64,000 bases of DNA from Trifolium pratense (taxonomy: Eukaryota; Streptophyta; Magnoliopsida; Fabales; Fabaceae). Positions 33,895-46,652 of the stretch are shown here, one piece after another; the first letter of the stretch is position 1, and each line of letters begins with the position of its first letter. Location of the stretch: assembly GCF_020283565.1 (NCBI RefSeq), contig NC_060060.1, forward strand, positions 26,784,001-26,848,000. The letters run 5' to 3'. Made by a program: the position numbers and the translations under genes. The notes below the pieces were generated by a model that saw only the letters and a program-made list of their open reading frames with translations, made no database searches and was not told the origin of the DNA.

Positions 33895-36639
33895 TTATAC
33901 CTCTTCAGGCTCCAAGCAAAGAAGATACGCGATTAAGCCAACCGCAGGTACATATCTAAGATACTTTACTACTGAAACCTTATTTTGCTGAACATTCTGG
34001 AGGTTTTCACCAATCAACCATGGCTGAAAAATCGTATAAAGACATATATCCCATATGAAGGCATAAGCCAGTCTTTCTGATCCAAGATAACCAACCACGT
34101 ACTCCCATCTGTCAGCTATGCCCCCAAAATTTGCATCCGCTCGACCAAAAAGAGCCCACAGTAGAGATATAAGACACACACCCCCACCAATCAGTCCAAC
34201 AAGAGGAGCCCCATTTGTCATAACAGATCCCAAATTCGATTGTTTGTTTGGGACACTGTCATCATCAACATCATTCAATCGGATAGCCATGTATGGTATC
34301 AAAAATGCTGGAATCACAAAGAGGAGTTATGATATGTGATACAATTGCATGATACATATATGCAATTGAGGGTTGCAAAACATAGCTGTTTATTCAAATT
34401 CTGCTACGCTATATAGAAACTATTAGACAACACTTTGTACTAAGTCAAGTATCGCAGAACAATAGCAGATTGTAAAAATACCGCTATGCTATAACGCCAC
34501 TGTAGCTGCTCTGCTATTTGACAACACCGACATATTTAAAGGAAAATCAACTTGAGATCAAATAATTCGTAGACAATACATGTAGGTAATAAAAAAGACT
34601 AGTCAAGCAAGAGAGTTTAATGAAACATACTATTTGTGAGGAACATTTGCAGGCCCCAGAGTACATCAAGAGACCCTTTGTATCTATCTCTCTTACGATC
34701 TGTGAATAGTAATGGTGCAAACATGAATGTCCAGCCAATCACAAAGTTGAATAGTCCTTCTGACATCTGAAGTAAGAAAAAATATCCAACATAAGGGAAA
34801 TTGTTCCATCAAATGGGATGTATAATATATTAGGTGCCAAATCATATTTTACACAGTGACACTTACAGGATGAAGTACTGGGGCATCAATCAGACGAACG
34901 CCGACTACTCTGCCAAAATTGTCAGCACAGAAATCATTGAAGTGCAAGGATATCCCTATTAAGTTTCTTTAAAAACCAACTTGAAACTTTTTAAACATAA
35001 GGGACCAAGTATGCAATTAAGCCAATATTATAATAGCTGATTTCAAAGAAGTATTAGATACAAAAACTCAGGTTTGTGGGGAGAAGAAAAAAGAAATGTA
35101 TAAACACAAATGCAATGGCCATGTTTGTCATTTTGGAATATCTTTTATAACAAGATTCCTCTCTTAGAATGTTCCCGAAGCGAAAACAAATGAAATTAAA
35201 CATTATCGATTAAAGTGCAGTAGGAAAACATACCAGCATTCAGGAAAGGCAAGATGAAAAAGAAATTGAGAGAAAGATCCACAAGAGAATTGACTGTCTC
35301 AGAACTGATAGCCCATACAGGATCTCCCTATTACAATTCAAGGGAATAATCAGATATCAAAACCAAATCAAATCTCAAATAATATTATCAATAAACAGAA
35401 GGAAAAGAAAAACCATATGCAATACATCATTTCAGAACTCCTAGATTTCCAAGCAAAGTAAGAAACACAAGGGAGTTTTGTCACTGATTATTGGTAAAAG
35501 TTCTGTTGCTGCCTCTAGTCAAATTTACAAGCATTTATTTATTTTTAAAAATATGTCAAGTCATCATTCCTTGCACACGTGGCAAAGGACACATCATCAA
35601 ATGCATGCCATGTCATCGTTTTTGTGATATGTCTGAATGAAGGACTAAAATGAAAGGAATCTGATATTACAGGGACAAAACGAAAGGATTTTTTCAGGGA
35701 CTAAAACCTAAATTCGCCCATATTACAGGGACGAAAAACACATTTTGCCTTAAAATCAAATCTGAAACACTGTCTTGAAGTTATTATGGTCCTAATATGA
35801 ATTCCATTTGAAAAGGAAGATTAAAGCTTTTCAACTTAGTTTATGACATTTTTCATAAGATGCAGTCAACTTATTTTCATAACTTCACCAATGTAGCTTA
35901 TGAAAACATCGTATAGCATATACAAAAACAATTTAACTTTATTTCATCATGATAAGCGCTTGTGCTATTAGCTGCAAATAAGTTTTTTTTTTTGGTCAAG
36001 TAACCTAGTCGTGGTTAGAATTCCACCTTTAAGGTGAATACATGGAGTGTCCAGGGTTCGAACCACAGTCGCTACATATATAATGTGATGTTCCTACTAA
36101 CTGAGCTAAGTTCACTCACGAGTCAGGAGTACTATACCTGCTAATAAGTTAACAAGGCATTAAGTTCAACGGATAAAGGAAAGTGAAAGTTTATTAATTG
36201 CTCTTAAGTCTTAACCTCGTACAACAACATAAAATCCAAAAATGAAAATCACATAATCTGAGAGCACAAAAAAAAACAAAGTACCTACAGGAGCATACGG
36301 AAGCAGAAAGAGCCACAAAATATAGACAACCTCAGCACCCCACAACCCAATTTGGAGAACTCTTCTTAGATTGCCATCATACTCTTCTTTCAAGGAGGAA
36401 GATGTAGTTAAATTTGTGGGTTTTCGCCGACCTGCGGAACACAAGTGGGTTCTTCTCGAATTGGAAACGAGTGGTTTTACAGAAGAGAGGGAATTGGTGA
36501 AGGAACTGAAAGGGGTTTGAATTGGTTTGAGTATGTGCCATTGGTGATGATAGAGCGACGATTTTGAGGCCAAAGGTGAATGAAATGAGCAGAGAAATGT
36601 TGGAGACGATGTTGTTGTTGTTGTTATCATCATTGCCAT
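33895..36639 (-). CDS. Plastid-targeted multipass membrane protein, function unknown
   Basis: Five exons on the minus strand, 344 aa: 36639-36289, 35327-35234, 34907-34867, 34766-34631, 34307-33895. All joins use GT/AG and stay in frame. The first 60-70 residues are rich in Ser, Thr and basic residues with few acids, as in a chloroplast transit peptide. About seven hydrophobic segments follow, the first around VVYILWLFLLPYAP. Distinctive stretches are DAPVLHPMSEGLFNFVIGW, TDRKRDRYKGSLDVLWGLQ and TFLIPYMAIRL. These look like a conserved plant/cyanobacterial membrane family, but I cannot name it. The start is the ATG at 36639; the frame opens further upstream only through a TTG. Intron 1 holds a SINE, and a young LTR element lies 160 bp upstream of the ATG. 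Confidence 0.85.
34375..34535. repeat. Repeat debris in an intron of the plastid membrane protein gene
   Basis: Contains two related, partly inverted segments around TTCAAATTCTGCTACGCTAT and GCTATTTGACAACACC, a theme also found at 8276-8330 and weakly near 62510. The class is unknown. Confidence 0.35.
35983..36120 (-). mobile_element. tRNA-derived SINE in intron 1 of the plastid membrane protein gene
   Basis: On the minus strand it starts GTGAACTTAGCTCAGTTAGT (a near-perfect tRNA A box) and continues to GGTTCGAACCC (B box), ending in a poly-A tail (T-run 35983-35993 on the plus strand). It is about 138 bp and in the same orientation as the host gene. Confidence 0.82.
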
Positions 36640-36798
36640 AGCTTCAGTCACTGAAGCTTGGTCATTGTGATTCAAAGTTACTTCAGTTGTTGGTGTGTAA
36701 CTGTAACCACAAAATCTAGATAGATCAACAAAGGAATGCCAATTTTAAACAATTCTATTTAAATTAACTTCAATTTTTAGATAGATGTGTTTGAATAG
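36640..36798 (-). promoter_or_regulatory. Residual proximal promoter and leader of the plastid membrane protein gene
   Basis: Only 159 bases separate the ATG (36639) from the LTR element. No clear TATA box was seen in it. The original distal promoter now lies beyond 46567. Confidence 0.5.
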
Positions 36799-38078
36799 TG
36801 AAATTCTGGTATAGCAGAACCAGATGTTGTATAGAAAGTCGAGACATCTGGTCTGACATGAATAACACGGTAAGGCATATAACATTAAAACGGATACTGA
36901 GAAATAATGTTTTAACAGATGTTCCAACATTCAATTTAAAGAAAATGTCATACTTAATGTTGGAACATCTTACGAAACATAATAAAATCAACAAGTAAAT
37001 AAACTGCACAGGAAATTGTTAACCCAGTTCAGCCAACCTGCCTACTCTGGGGGATACCAATCCAGGAAGGAAATCCACTAATAGCTCTAGTCACTAAGAC
37101 CTCCAGCAAACCCTCGGTTTACGTCTTACACTAAGACCTCCAGCAAATCCTAGGTTTACGCCTTATGACCTCGACACTACTCATGTAACTTCTGCCTAGG
37201 AACTCCTAGACATGAGATCCCATCTCACTTCCACTCACTCAACACAACCTGTGTTGTTTATAAAATGTTGAATAAAATGTGGCGACAATCACCGTGACAT
37301 ATTTTACTCTTGCTTAAAAGCTTCGAGTAAATCACACACAGTTAACTCCGTGCTTCAAAGCTTAGGAGTAACCTTAAAACATTACAACTCAATAAAACAC
37401 AGTCCTACTCAAGTATTAAATCAATACGTGAGAGGCTCACAAACACTATCTCCTTGCTTAAAAGCTTCGGAGATATTACAATACTCTACTCATTACCTAA
37501 AGGTTTCTGAGTGAGGACATAGTGACCATCTCACAACCCGAGTGGTTCACTTACACCAACTCTCCTAGAGAGTGGCTTAAAGACACGAAACCCTAAAGAC
37601 TACATCTTTGATGAACAGTGGTTTCGGTTCATTAAAATCTTGGTCTTGAGTCTTCTTTATATAGACAGAGCTAGCACGCTCCTGATCTTCCAAGATAAGC
37701 TTCAGAACACAGCTGGTCTTTGAGTCACGTCCAGCTAAGCAAATCAGACCTTAATAAAATCTTTCCTAAAATAGTTGATCCTCTTTAGGAAATAAACAAT
37801 GTGTTGAATCATTCCATTAAGTCTTGATAATAAGATATCTGCACTAATAACGTCTTGATCAGATCAAATCTTGATATACACGTTTGTAGAGTGGATTTCC
37901 ATATATAGCAGATACGTGTAATAAATGCGCGAGATTTGGGCAATCTGACTGTCATACCCAAACATGTTACAACATTTGGTCCAACATCTTTTGTACCCAA
38001 CATGTTGAAACATTTGGTCTAACATCTTGCTTGTATATTTGTTTTAGCAAAATGAGGCCAGCACACAAATATCCAACA
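36799..38078 (-). repeat. 3' LTR of the SIRE-like element
   Basis: A 1280-bp TG...CA repeat identical to the right LTR except at about 36875, 36943 and 37267. A TATA box (CTATATAAAG on the minus strand) is at 37655-37664. The LTR contains several short palindromic AAAGCTT motifs and ATGTTGGAACAT-type repeats. Confidence 0.93.
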
Positions 38079-38651
38079 ATCTCCCCCTTTGGCAATTTTT
38101 GGCTAAAACAACTTCAGCCCATTAATTATCATAGAGAGATTTAAAAACCATACAATCCTTCAAGTCAACGCGAACACACAAATATGAAGGAAGGTAGAAC
38201 ATCTTCTATGTTACTTCCAAAAGAATTCCTCAAATGAAAATAACGCACAGGGTAAAGAAATAAACTTTACCATAAACCATCAGAGGCATACACAGCAGCG
38301 GAATCATAACATACTTAGCTTCATCCTTCAGTAGAGAGAAATAAACTCTCACAAGCACACTTGGGAAAAATAAATTCCCACATCAGCATCAAGATGTTTC
38401 AACATTTTGTAGCGCATCATAACATCCATACATTAAGCACACATAGACAGAGAACTTGATATTGCATTACTCCCCCTTAATATCATATCAGAGAAAAACA
38501 TACTTTTGCTCCCCCTGAATACATCAGCTCATGCATCTCATCAGGCCATCTGAAAAAAATGGTTCTTACTCCCCCTGAATTCATGCATGTCACAACACAC
38601 ACTACTACTTCTTCATAGACAGGCTAGACTAGCATGTCACAACATCAGATA

Positions 38652-38939
38652 CAACCTCGATAGTATTCTCTTCATCAGACCCTGTTTCTTCATCAGATGA
38701 GTCAGATGGGTCAACAGATGTCCCAACATCTTTCACCACAGCAGTTTCTTGAACAGGTTTCTGGACAATAGTAACATCAGCCTTAGGTTGGTGCACAGAT
38801 GTGTCAACGTCTGTCACAACATCCTTTTCAGGAACAATTTGTTTTGATTTATCAACAACAGAACCAAGCATCTTTTATCTGAGATATATCAGGAACAAGA
38901 ACATCTATAATTGTGTTTGTGGAATCAACAACATTCACA
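38652..38939 (-). repeat. Internal 288-bp direct duplication, copy 1
   Basis: Identical by eye to 40624-40911, in direct orientation, 1972 bp apart. On the minus strand it encodes an acidic piece with DVDTSVHQPKADV and DPSDSSDEETGSDEE. Flanking sequence differs on both sides. Confidence 0.85.
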
Positions 38940-40239
38940 ACATCTGAGACCTCAGATGAAGAGACTGAAATTGCTGATGAAGGAGCTTCTGCTGATGAAG
39001 AGGAAACTCAATCTGAAGAGAGCAACCAGTCCAAACACCAAACATACTACTCCCCCTTTTTAGCCACAAAATATGCCAAACAAAAACTTCGTGCATTAAG
39101 AGCAATAGTAATGAACATCACAAAAATCCATAGTGCAGAATATCAGAGCATAACAGATCCATATATTAGTATCTAGCAATCCATAGTCTTGAAATAGCTG
39201 AAGCATTACATCACGTACCAACAGAAAAGGCAAATGTCCTCAACATTATGCTCCACATCATATAATCATCAGATACCATACATCACATACTGCTACCGCA
39301 CACAAAACACATCACAGATCACAGCTCCTTAAGCAAACCACAAAATAGCAGTTGGGAAGAGTAGATTCCCACAAAGCTGAGAAAAATAAGTTCTCATGCA
39401 ACCAGGATGTTCCAACATATGGCAGGACATCATCCAGAGCAAACAAATAGTTCATTGCACAACAGAATAGTAACTACTTATTGCATTATGCTACTTCCCC
39501 TCAAAGTCAGAATCAAAACAAAAATTAATTTCACTCCCTCCAAATACATTGACACATGCTTATCAGAATGATCATCAGAAAACAATTCTTACTCCCCCTC
39601 AATTTTATCATCCATATCAGCACATAAGCATACAGCAACACAGATTCAATACTACACCACTCAGATTAGCAGATGTCTAAGCATCAGACACCACATCATA
39701 TAGTAGAACACATCCAACCACTAAAAGAGCATGCATATGTTTCAACATCAGGTAGCACAACAGACATTAGCAGGAAAAACATATCATGCCTACCAACTAC
39801 TAAACTACTTCCCTTTTTAGTCAGAAGTTTAGACAAAATAGGGTCTTCATGCATTAATCAAATAGTACAATAGTAGAGATATCCAGGAACATAGTGCACA
39901 GAGCTACTACAAACGAAGACAACACCATGGGATACATACCTCATCAGATATAAATCAGCAGTGGAGACATCAACAAATAGCCTAAAACAGATCACACTTC
40001 ATCAGCACAAAACTTTCAACATGATGACCAAGATGTTTCACCATCTAGCACAGGTTCCTCCGGTATGGTATCAGAGCATTGACAACAAAGATGTTTCAAC
40101 ACATGTTAGCACAACACATAGCACATGTTAGCAAAGATGTTTCAACATGTTTATCTAGCGTTGTATCAGAGCGAATAGGAGCAATCACAAAATACGTCAC
40201 ATGTTAGCAAAGATGTTGCAACATATGGTAGCACAGCTT

Positions 40240-40911
40240 CTAGCACAGGTTATTCCAGCATGGTATCAAAGCACTTGGTCTTCCAATCAGGGCATTGAGC
40301 ATCCATCTAGCAAAAACTCCTCCTGTACACATGATCCCATCTTTGTGCAAAGGAAACACAATGAAAGGAAACATTGTCACAGGGAGCAACAAACACATTA
40401 TGAGGGATTTTTTTCCCACCAGACTTTTTCTTTGAGGCAGAGGGTGTGATGTCTGGTACATCCTCCTCAACATTATACTTAGATTTACTTGAAGGTGCTT
40501 CCTTTCTTTTCAGACTCTATCTCTTCTTACTAGCAGGCACAATAAACTCATACATGTTCTTCAGCCACTTCTTCATTAAGTGGCATAGTTTGATGCCTTT
40601 CTTTAGACTGAGAGACCCTTCTTCAACCTCGATAGTATTCTCTTCATCAGACCCTGTTTCTTCATCAGATGAGTCAGATGGGTCAACAGATGTCCCAACA
40701 TCTTTCACCACAGCAGTTTCTTGAACAGGTTTCTGGACAATAGTAACATCAGCCTTAGGTTGGTGCACAGATGTGTCAACGTCTGTCACAACATCCTTTT
40801 CAGGAACAATTTGTTTTGATTTATCAACAACAGAACCAAGCATCTTTTATCTGAGATATATCAGGAACAAGAACATCTATAATTGTGTTTGTGGAATCAA
40901 CAACATTCACA
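40240..40911 (-). pseudogene. Env-like/linker region relic inside the LTR element, with duplication copy 2
   Basis: The longest coherent coding trace in the interior, in broken minus-strand frames: an acidic linker with repeated DVxTS motifs (40911-40620, the second copy of the 288-bp duplication), a basic PASKKR stretch, then VPDITPSASKKKSGGKKI and a segment like CDNVSFHCVSFAQRW. This pattern resembles the env-like/plant transposon protein region downstream of pol in SIRE/Maximus elements. Frameshifts and an in-frame stop interrupt it. The resemblance is from memory and moderate. Confidence 0.45.
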
Positions 40912-43900
40912 CCAGTTGAGATAATAATGTCAGGAGCTAGTAATACTTCTCATAGTTTCTTTCTCCTTTAAAGCACAAAGGGAGAAATAAACTCCCATAT
41001 ACTGAGGAAAATGAATTCTCACACATCAGAGAAAAATAATTCTCAAAAATCAGATCAGGATGTGTAGACATCATGGATGACATCACAGCACAACATATTT
41101 CATGAGAACATAAAGCTAGAGGTTTCAGAAGCAGATCTGAAACTGTCACACATAGTAGTAGTAATAACATCTAAGTATCACATATCTGAGCATTATCACA
41201 TCTGATCACAACACATCTGAACACATACAGTACTTCTCCGCATAATGCACATCCACACAAACAGTCATAGCATGACCAGTTCTCTTTCAGTCATACTTTG
41301 AGCAATAGCTTGGTCACGTGGAAGATCATCAAGATCAGTTTCTTCCACCACAGTCTAAACTTCAATACTCCAAACCACCATCAGGTTTAAGACTCTCAGA
41401 ACCATATTAGCATCAGTTTGGGGAATTGTAGAACAGGTTTCAACAACACGAACAGGTTGGTCCAAGATGTTTCGACATCTGATGTGATATCAGACTCAGG
41501 TGAGGTTTCTTTGGGGGACACAACCACAACTTTAGTGGGGGATAACAAAGTGACAGAATCAACAACTTTGAAAGATGACACATAAAAAAAATTCAAAAAA
41601 AATGTCATCAACAACCACAACATTCATACTAGACTGACCTATGGTTTTAAGAGATCTTGGTTTATCTAGACTTACAATTTCAGAGACAGATCTCACAGAT
41701 GTTTTAATACTACCCACAACATTTGAACTGACAAAAACCTTTAACAGATGTAACAACATTTGACTCAACATTAGGGATGACAACTGAATTAATGAGGTTA
41801 TCAAAACGAGTTTGGTAGGTTCATTAACATCATCAACAAACATAGATAGACTTTTCTAGGATCTTTTGAGATATAAGATTAACCCGGATAATGGATTTAG
41901 AAATAGGTTTCCTAGATGATGCACATTTTGTTGACCAAGCAAAATAGAAGTAGATTCAGATGGATTCAAAGTATTCACAGACCTTTTATGCATTCCCTTC
42001 TGACACGTGGTTGATCACACTGTCCATTTCACTTCCTTGTTGATCTTACAGGAAACATGTCTCGAATAATGTTCTAACATTCAGTCAGACATTGTCGTCT
42101 TTTACTTGAATTGATCAACACATCTTCAAACATACTGTCTTCCACTTGATTCGAAGTGTTCTCCTTTCACTTAGTGACACATACCAAGACATCTGAATAT
42201 CCCATTTGTGACATCTCTCAATAATGAAGACTCTTGGAAAGTCCTTCCAAAAAAAACTGTAGAGAAAAATAAATTCTCCCAAACTCAACCATTTAACCCT
42301 TCGAGAGATATGTGAATAACTGATATAATTATTCAGCTTTACATGACTAGAATCAACCATGCCTTGTTAATAATTTCATAATGTCACAACATGTTGTCTG
42401 ACATCATATTCTCATATGAGGCAAAGATCTCCAGAAGCTTGTACAACACTCTAGACAATATATATGTACCAATGCAATCCACAGATAAACACATGACTCT
42501 ACCTGTCATAGATAATCAGGGCTCCAGCTGAAGATGAAAAAAAAAACTCGAGCACTAAATGAAAACATGTGAAATACTTCATGCTTTCATGTTGAAGGGC
42601 AACACCAACTCCCTCAGCAGAGTCGATTCTGAGTCAGATACTCTCACTTCTTGAGAATACATCCAAGCATTCTGACCTCTTCACTTAACAAGGACAAATC
42701 TGATCAATGTCCTAGCAGAACCACACTATGTATCATGACCTTTTGAATAGGCAGGATGTCATGCATACAAGGTGTAAAGTCACTCACAAACTCCAAAACA
42801 TCTTAGTTTGCTTAAAAGCTTGACTAAGATCCTGATTATCAACCCTTTTTCTAGAGTGACTTGCAACAGAAGAAAACCAAAGACAATTATCAAACCTCAG
42901 TATTTGACAATATTCGTCTGGCCTTACATTCACTAGTAGTTGTTGATACTAGTGGAATAAATAGTCATGCATTGCTAGAGCATACTATTAAAACAAGATC
43001 AGATCCTCTACATTCTGATTCACATAGTCAGAAACACGTCTTCTGACCACACAGCTTGAGCACTCCCATGCAAAGTCTCAAGCACCTTCCACAGAACAGC
43101 CATAAGTAAATATGATGTTACAACATCATTTAGGACATCAGCTTCTGATTTTGGAACCCAATTACATTGGTTCATAAATCATCATTCAAATGGACTCATT
43201 GTGCATAGACATTCTTCAAGAAGCTCCCAATAGAGTACCATCAATGCAGATCATCCAGGTTTTTCAAAAACACCTGAATACCATGAAGAGAAATATACTC
43301 TCCGAACAATAAAGTTCAGACTACATAATTGCACAGCTCTTCAGACAAATATATCAGTTTTATGCATAACTTCAACAAAGGATATACAGATACTTAGCTC
43401 CCATTAAAGTATTTATCATTTGTCAGATATGATTACCTTCTCACACAAGGTAGGACATTAGATCTGACACCATTCTTCTGCACATATATGGCACCAACAA
43501 ATAACATCCACTCATGACAGTTATTCTTACAAAAAGGTCATTCCAGATTAGGTCAGTTGCTTGACCTTGTACTCCACCCTGAGTAGAACCAGCTTCCTTG
43601 GCTAAAGAATCAGATGTTGGAGAAGATGTTTCAACATTAATTTTGACATCAATCTCAATCCCATCGGTTTCATCCTGAACTATGGTCTGAAGATACCATA
43701 GTAGTCCATAACTCTTGCAAGGGAACACAGGAGAATCAACCATCAGTAGTTGATCAACCTTCAATATCAAATCATCCACACATGCAGGGACATGCATATT
43801 TTACATCTCAAAAACTTCTTCTAATGTTCCAACCCCTTGTCTTACTTTGAGATGTTTGATGCCATTCTTCTGAACCTATAGAGGAGATTCCCTCTAATAG

Positions 43901-45267
43901 GTATCTGGAACTCTTTGAACCAACATAATATCAGGTACCACAGATGTGACAGTACTTAGCACAACATCAGTCTTAGGTGCCAAAGATGTACCAACATTCG
44001 ACACAACATCATTTTCAAAGACAGATCCTTTGAGAGACTTATCAACAAACTCACTTGTGACCTTAGTGGAAACACTAAATACATCAGATGGATTTCCCTT
44101 GATTAGTGTGCACCAGACAATGGAGAGAGGGATGCAACATATACTTCCTTTCACTTCAACACAAACACACATCTTGAAGGGAAGTAAAAACTTCGTCAAT
44201 CTTAATTCAAAAGATATCTTTAACGCACAAGGTCAAGAATTAACTTCACCAAAAATACAAGAGAACCATAATTCTTTGGTCCCAAAAATAATAAATCCTC
44301 CTTGTTAATCATGCATTCATACAACTAGATATTATCATAAGAATATAACATGTATGGTTAAAACATCAGATAACACATCAACACTGCACACAACTTCAAC
44401 TATCACTTACTTGGATCAGACATGAACTAACCCAAGAGGTCAACCATATGTTGATCGTGTCCCAACAAACTTATCTAAGATATGTTTCTAGCGTAGAAAC
44501 CATCTCAGACACAGATGCCTCCTCTTCCAGGTCAGGAGAAGGTTCCAAACATATGTAACCAACACACACTTTGTTTAGCACCCAAGCATCTGCCATGCCC
44601 TACTGTCATCCAACAAGATTCTGCAGAATCTGCTCGTCAGATGTTCCGTCAGATGTTCCAACATCTGGTAAGACATCAATTCCCTTCTAACGAAACACAC
44701 CAAGAAATCCTTTATCAAAGACACTGGAAGTTGACTTTTCTGAGTTGAAAGCAAAAATAAATTGCTCATAACTTCCTTCAGACCCCTTTTCAACAAACTC
44801 ATACATGAGTGCCTTTATGAGTGGACTTGAGATCACCCATAAGTATCTTTGGCATCTCTAACAAGTTAATTAAAAAAACTCTCCTCGAGCATCACCACAC
44901 CAGGGCTTACATCATAAAATAGAGTGGTGCATCCTCAACAAACAAAACCACCAGGAGTTTTCCATCAGATATATATGCAGCGGAATTCAAACCACAAAAC
45001 TCCTCAACAAACTTCAGGCACACTACAATAACACGTGTTTGAAAATAAATCAAACCATACAACAACTCATCACAAGATCTACACGCCTGAACAACAAAAG
45101 ATAGGTCTAATACACACCCTATCATGAATAGTCCATCCTCCACTTCTAGGGACCATTCAATCAATGTGAACTTCTCCAAGTTCAAACAAATTTTTAGTAT
45201 TCCTTTCTTGCCCATAACCAGAAAGTATCTTCCCTAGGATCTCATCCAGAAAACAGAACAGGATGCC

Positions 45268-45282
45268 TGCTCTGATACCAAT
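45268..45282 (-). other. Primer binding site of the LTR element
   Basis: On the minus strand, directly after the 5' LTR end (TTTCA), the sequence is ATTGGTATCAGAGCAGG. It contains TGGTATCAGAGC, complementary to the 3' end of initiator methionine tRNA, as used by plant copia elements. Confidence 0.92.
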
Positions 45283-46562
45283 TGAAATTCTGGTATAGCA
45301 GAACCAGATGTTGTATAGAAAGTCGAGACATCTGGTCTGACATGAATAACACGGTAAGACATATAACATTAAAACGGATACTGAGAAATAATGTTTTAAC
45401 AGATGTTCCAACATTCAATTTAAAGAGAATGTCATACTTAATGTTGGAACATCTTACGAAACATAATAAAATCAACAAGTAAATAAACTGCACAGGAAAT
45501 TGTTAACCCAGTTCAGCCAACCTGCCTACTCTGGGGGATACCAATCCAGGAAGGAAATCCACTAATAGCTCTAGTCACTAAGACCTCCAGCAAACCCTCG
45601 GTTTACGTCTTACACTAAGACCTCCAGCAAATCCTAGGTTTACGCCTTATGACCTCGACACTACTCATGTAACTTCTGCCTAGGAACTCCTAGACATGAG
45701 ATCCCATCTCACTTCCACTCACTCAACACAACCTGTGTTGTTTATAAAATATTGAATAAAATGTGGCGACAATCACCGTGACATATTTTACTCTTGCTTA
45801 AAAGCTTCGAGTAAATCACACACAGTTAACTCCGTGCTTCAAAGCTTAGGAGTAACCTTAAAACATTACAACTCAATAAAACACAGTCCTACTCAAGTAT
45901 TAAATCAATACGTGAGAGGCTCACAAACACTATCTCCTTGCTTAAAAGCTTCGGAGATATTACAATACTCTACTCATTACCTAAAGGTTTCTGAGTGAGG
46001 ACATAGTGACCATCTCACAACCCGAGTGGTTCACTTACACCAACTCTCCTAGAGAGTGGCTTAAAGACACGAAACCCTAAAGACTACATCTTTGATGAAC
46101 AGTGGTTTCGGTTCATTAAAATCTTGGTCTTGAGTCTTCTTTATATAGACAGAGCTAGCACGCTCCTGATCTTCCAAGATAAGCTTCAGAACACAGCTGG
46201 TCTTTGAGTCACGTCCAGCTAAGCAAATCAGACCTTAATAAAATCTTTCCTAAAATAGTTGATCCTCTTTAGGAAATAAACAATGTGTTGAATCATTCCA
46301 TTAAGTCTTGATAATAAGATATCTGCACTAATAACGTCTTGATCAGATCAAATCTTGATATACACGTTTGTAGAGTGGATTTCCATATATAGCAGATACG
46401 TGTAATAAATGCGCGAGATTTGGGCAATCTGACTGTCATACCCAAACATGTTACAACATTTGGTCCAACATCTTTTGTACCCAACATGTTGAAACATTTG
46501 GTCTAACATCTTGCTTGTATATTTGTTTTAGCAAAATGAGGCCAGCACACAAATATCCAACA
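45283..46562 (-). repeat. 5' LTR of the SIRE-like element
   Basis: A 1280-bp repeat with TATA box CTATATAAAG at 46139-46148 on the minus strand. Transcription would run leftward through the element toward the neighbouring gene's ATG at 36639, which is on the same strand. Confidence 0.93.
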
Positions 46563-46652
46563 AATAGAATAATTGAAATTTTTGGACCAATTTTATAAAT
46601 TTGAAATGGTTTAGGTCAAATTTAAAATTTGGAAAATAGGGACTAATTTGCA

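Larger units (their letters stand above)
36799..46562 (-). mobile_element. Intact, young LTR retrotransposon, non-autonomous, SIRE/Maximus-like (9764 bp)
   Basis: Two 1280-bp LTRs (36799-38078 and 45283-46562) flanked by the 5-bp target duplication AATAG (36794-36798, 46563-46567). The element reads on the minus strand: the 5' LTR is on the right, followed by the initiator-Met primer site TGGTATCAGAGC (near 45270-45281), and the polypurine tract AAAGGGGGAGAT abuts the 3' LTR at 38079-38090. I see about three substitutions between LTRs. The 7.2-kb interior has only short frames with no protease, integrase, RT or RNase H signature. The size, LTR length and an env-like patch suggest a derivative of the SIRE/Maximus copia lineage; that assignment is an inference. 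Confidence 0.92.

Noticed and set aside
36640..36675. N-terminal extension MNHNDQASVTEA of the plastid membrane protein
   Set aside because: It would need a TTG start; the first ATG at 36639 gives a normal transit peptide.
38629..45215. Multiple 75-120-codon ORFs in the LTR element interior
   Set aside because: None shows gag-pol signatures; several repeat the same acidic DVxTS patch or lie antisense. They are not annotated as separate genes.
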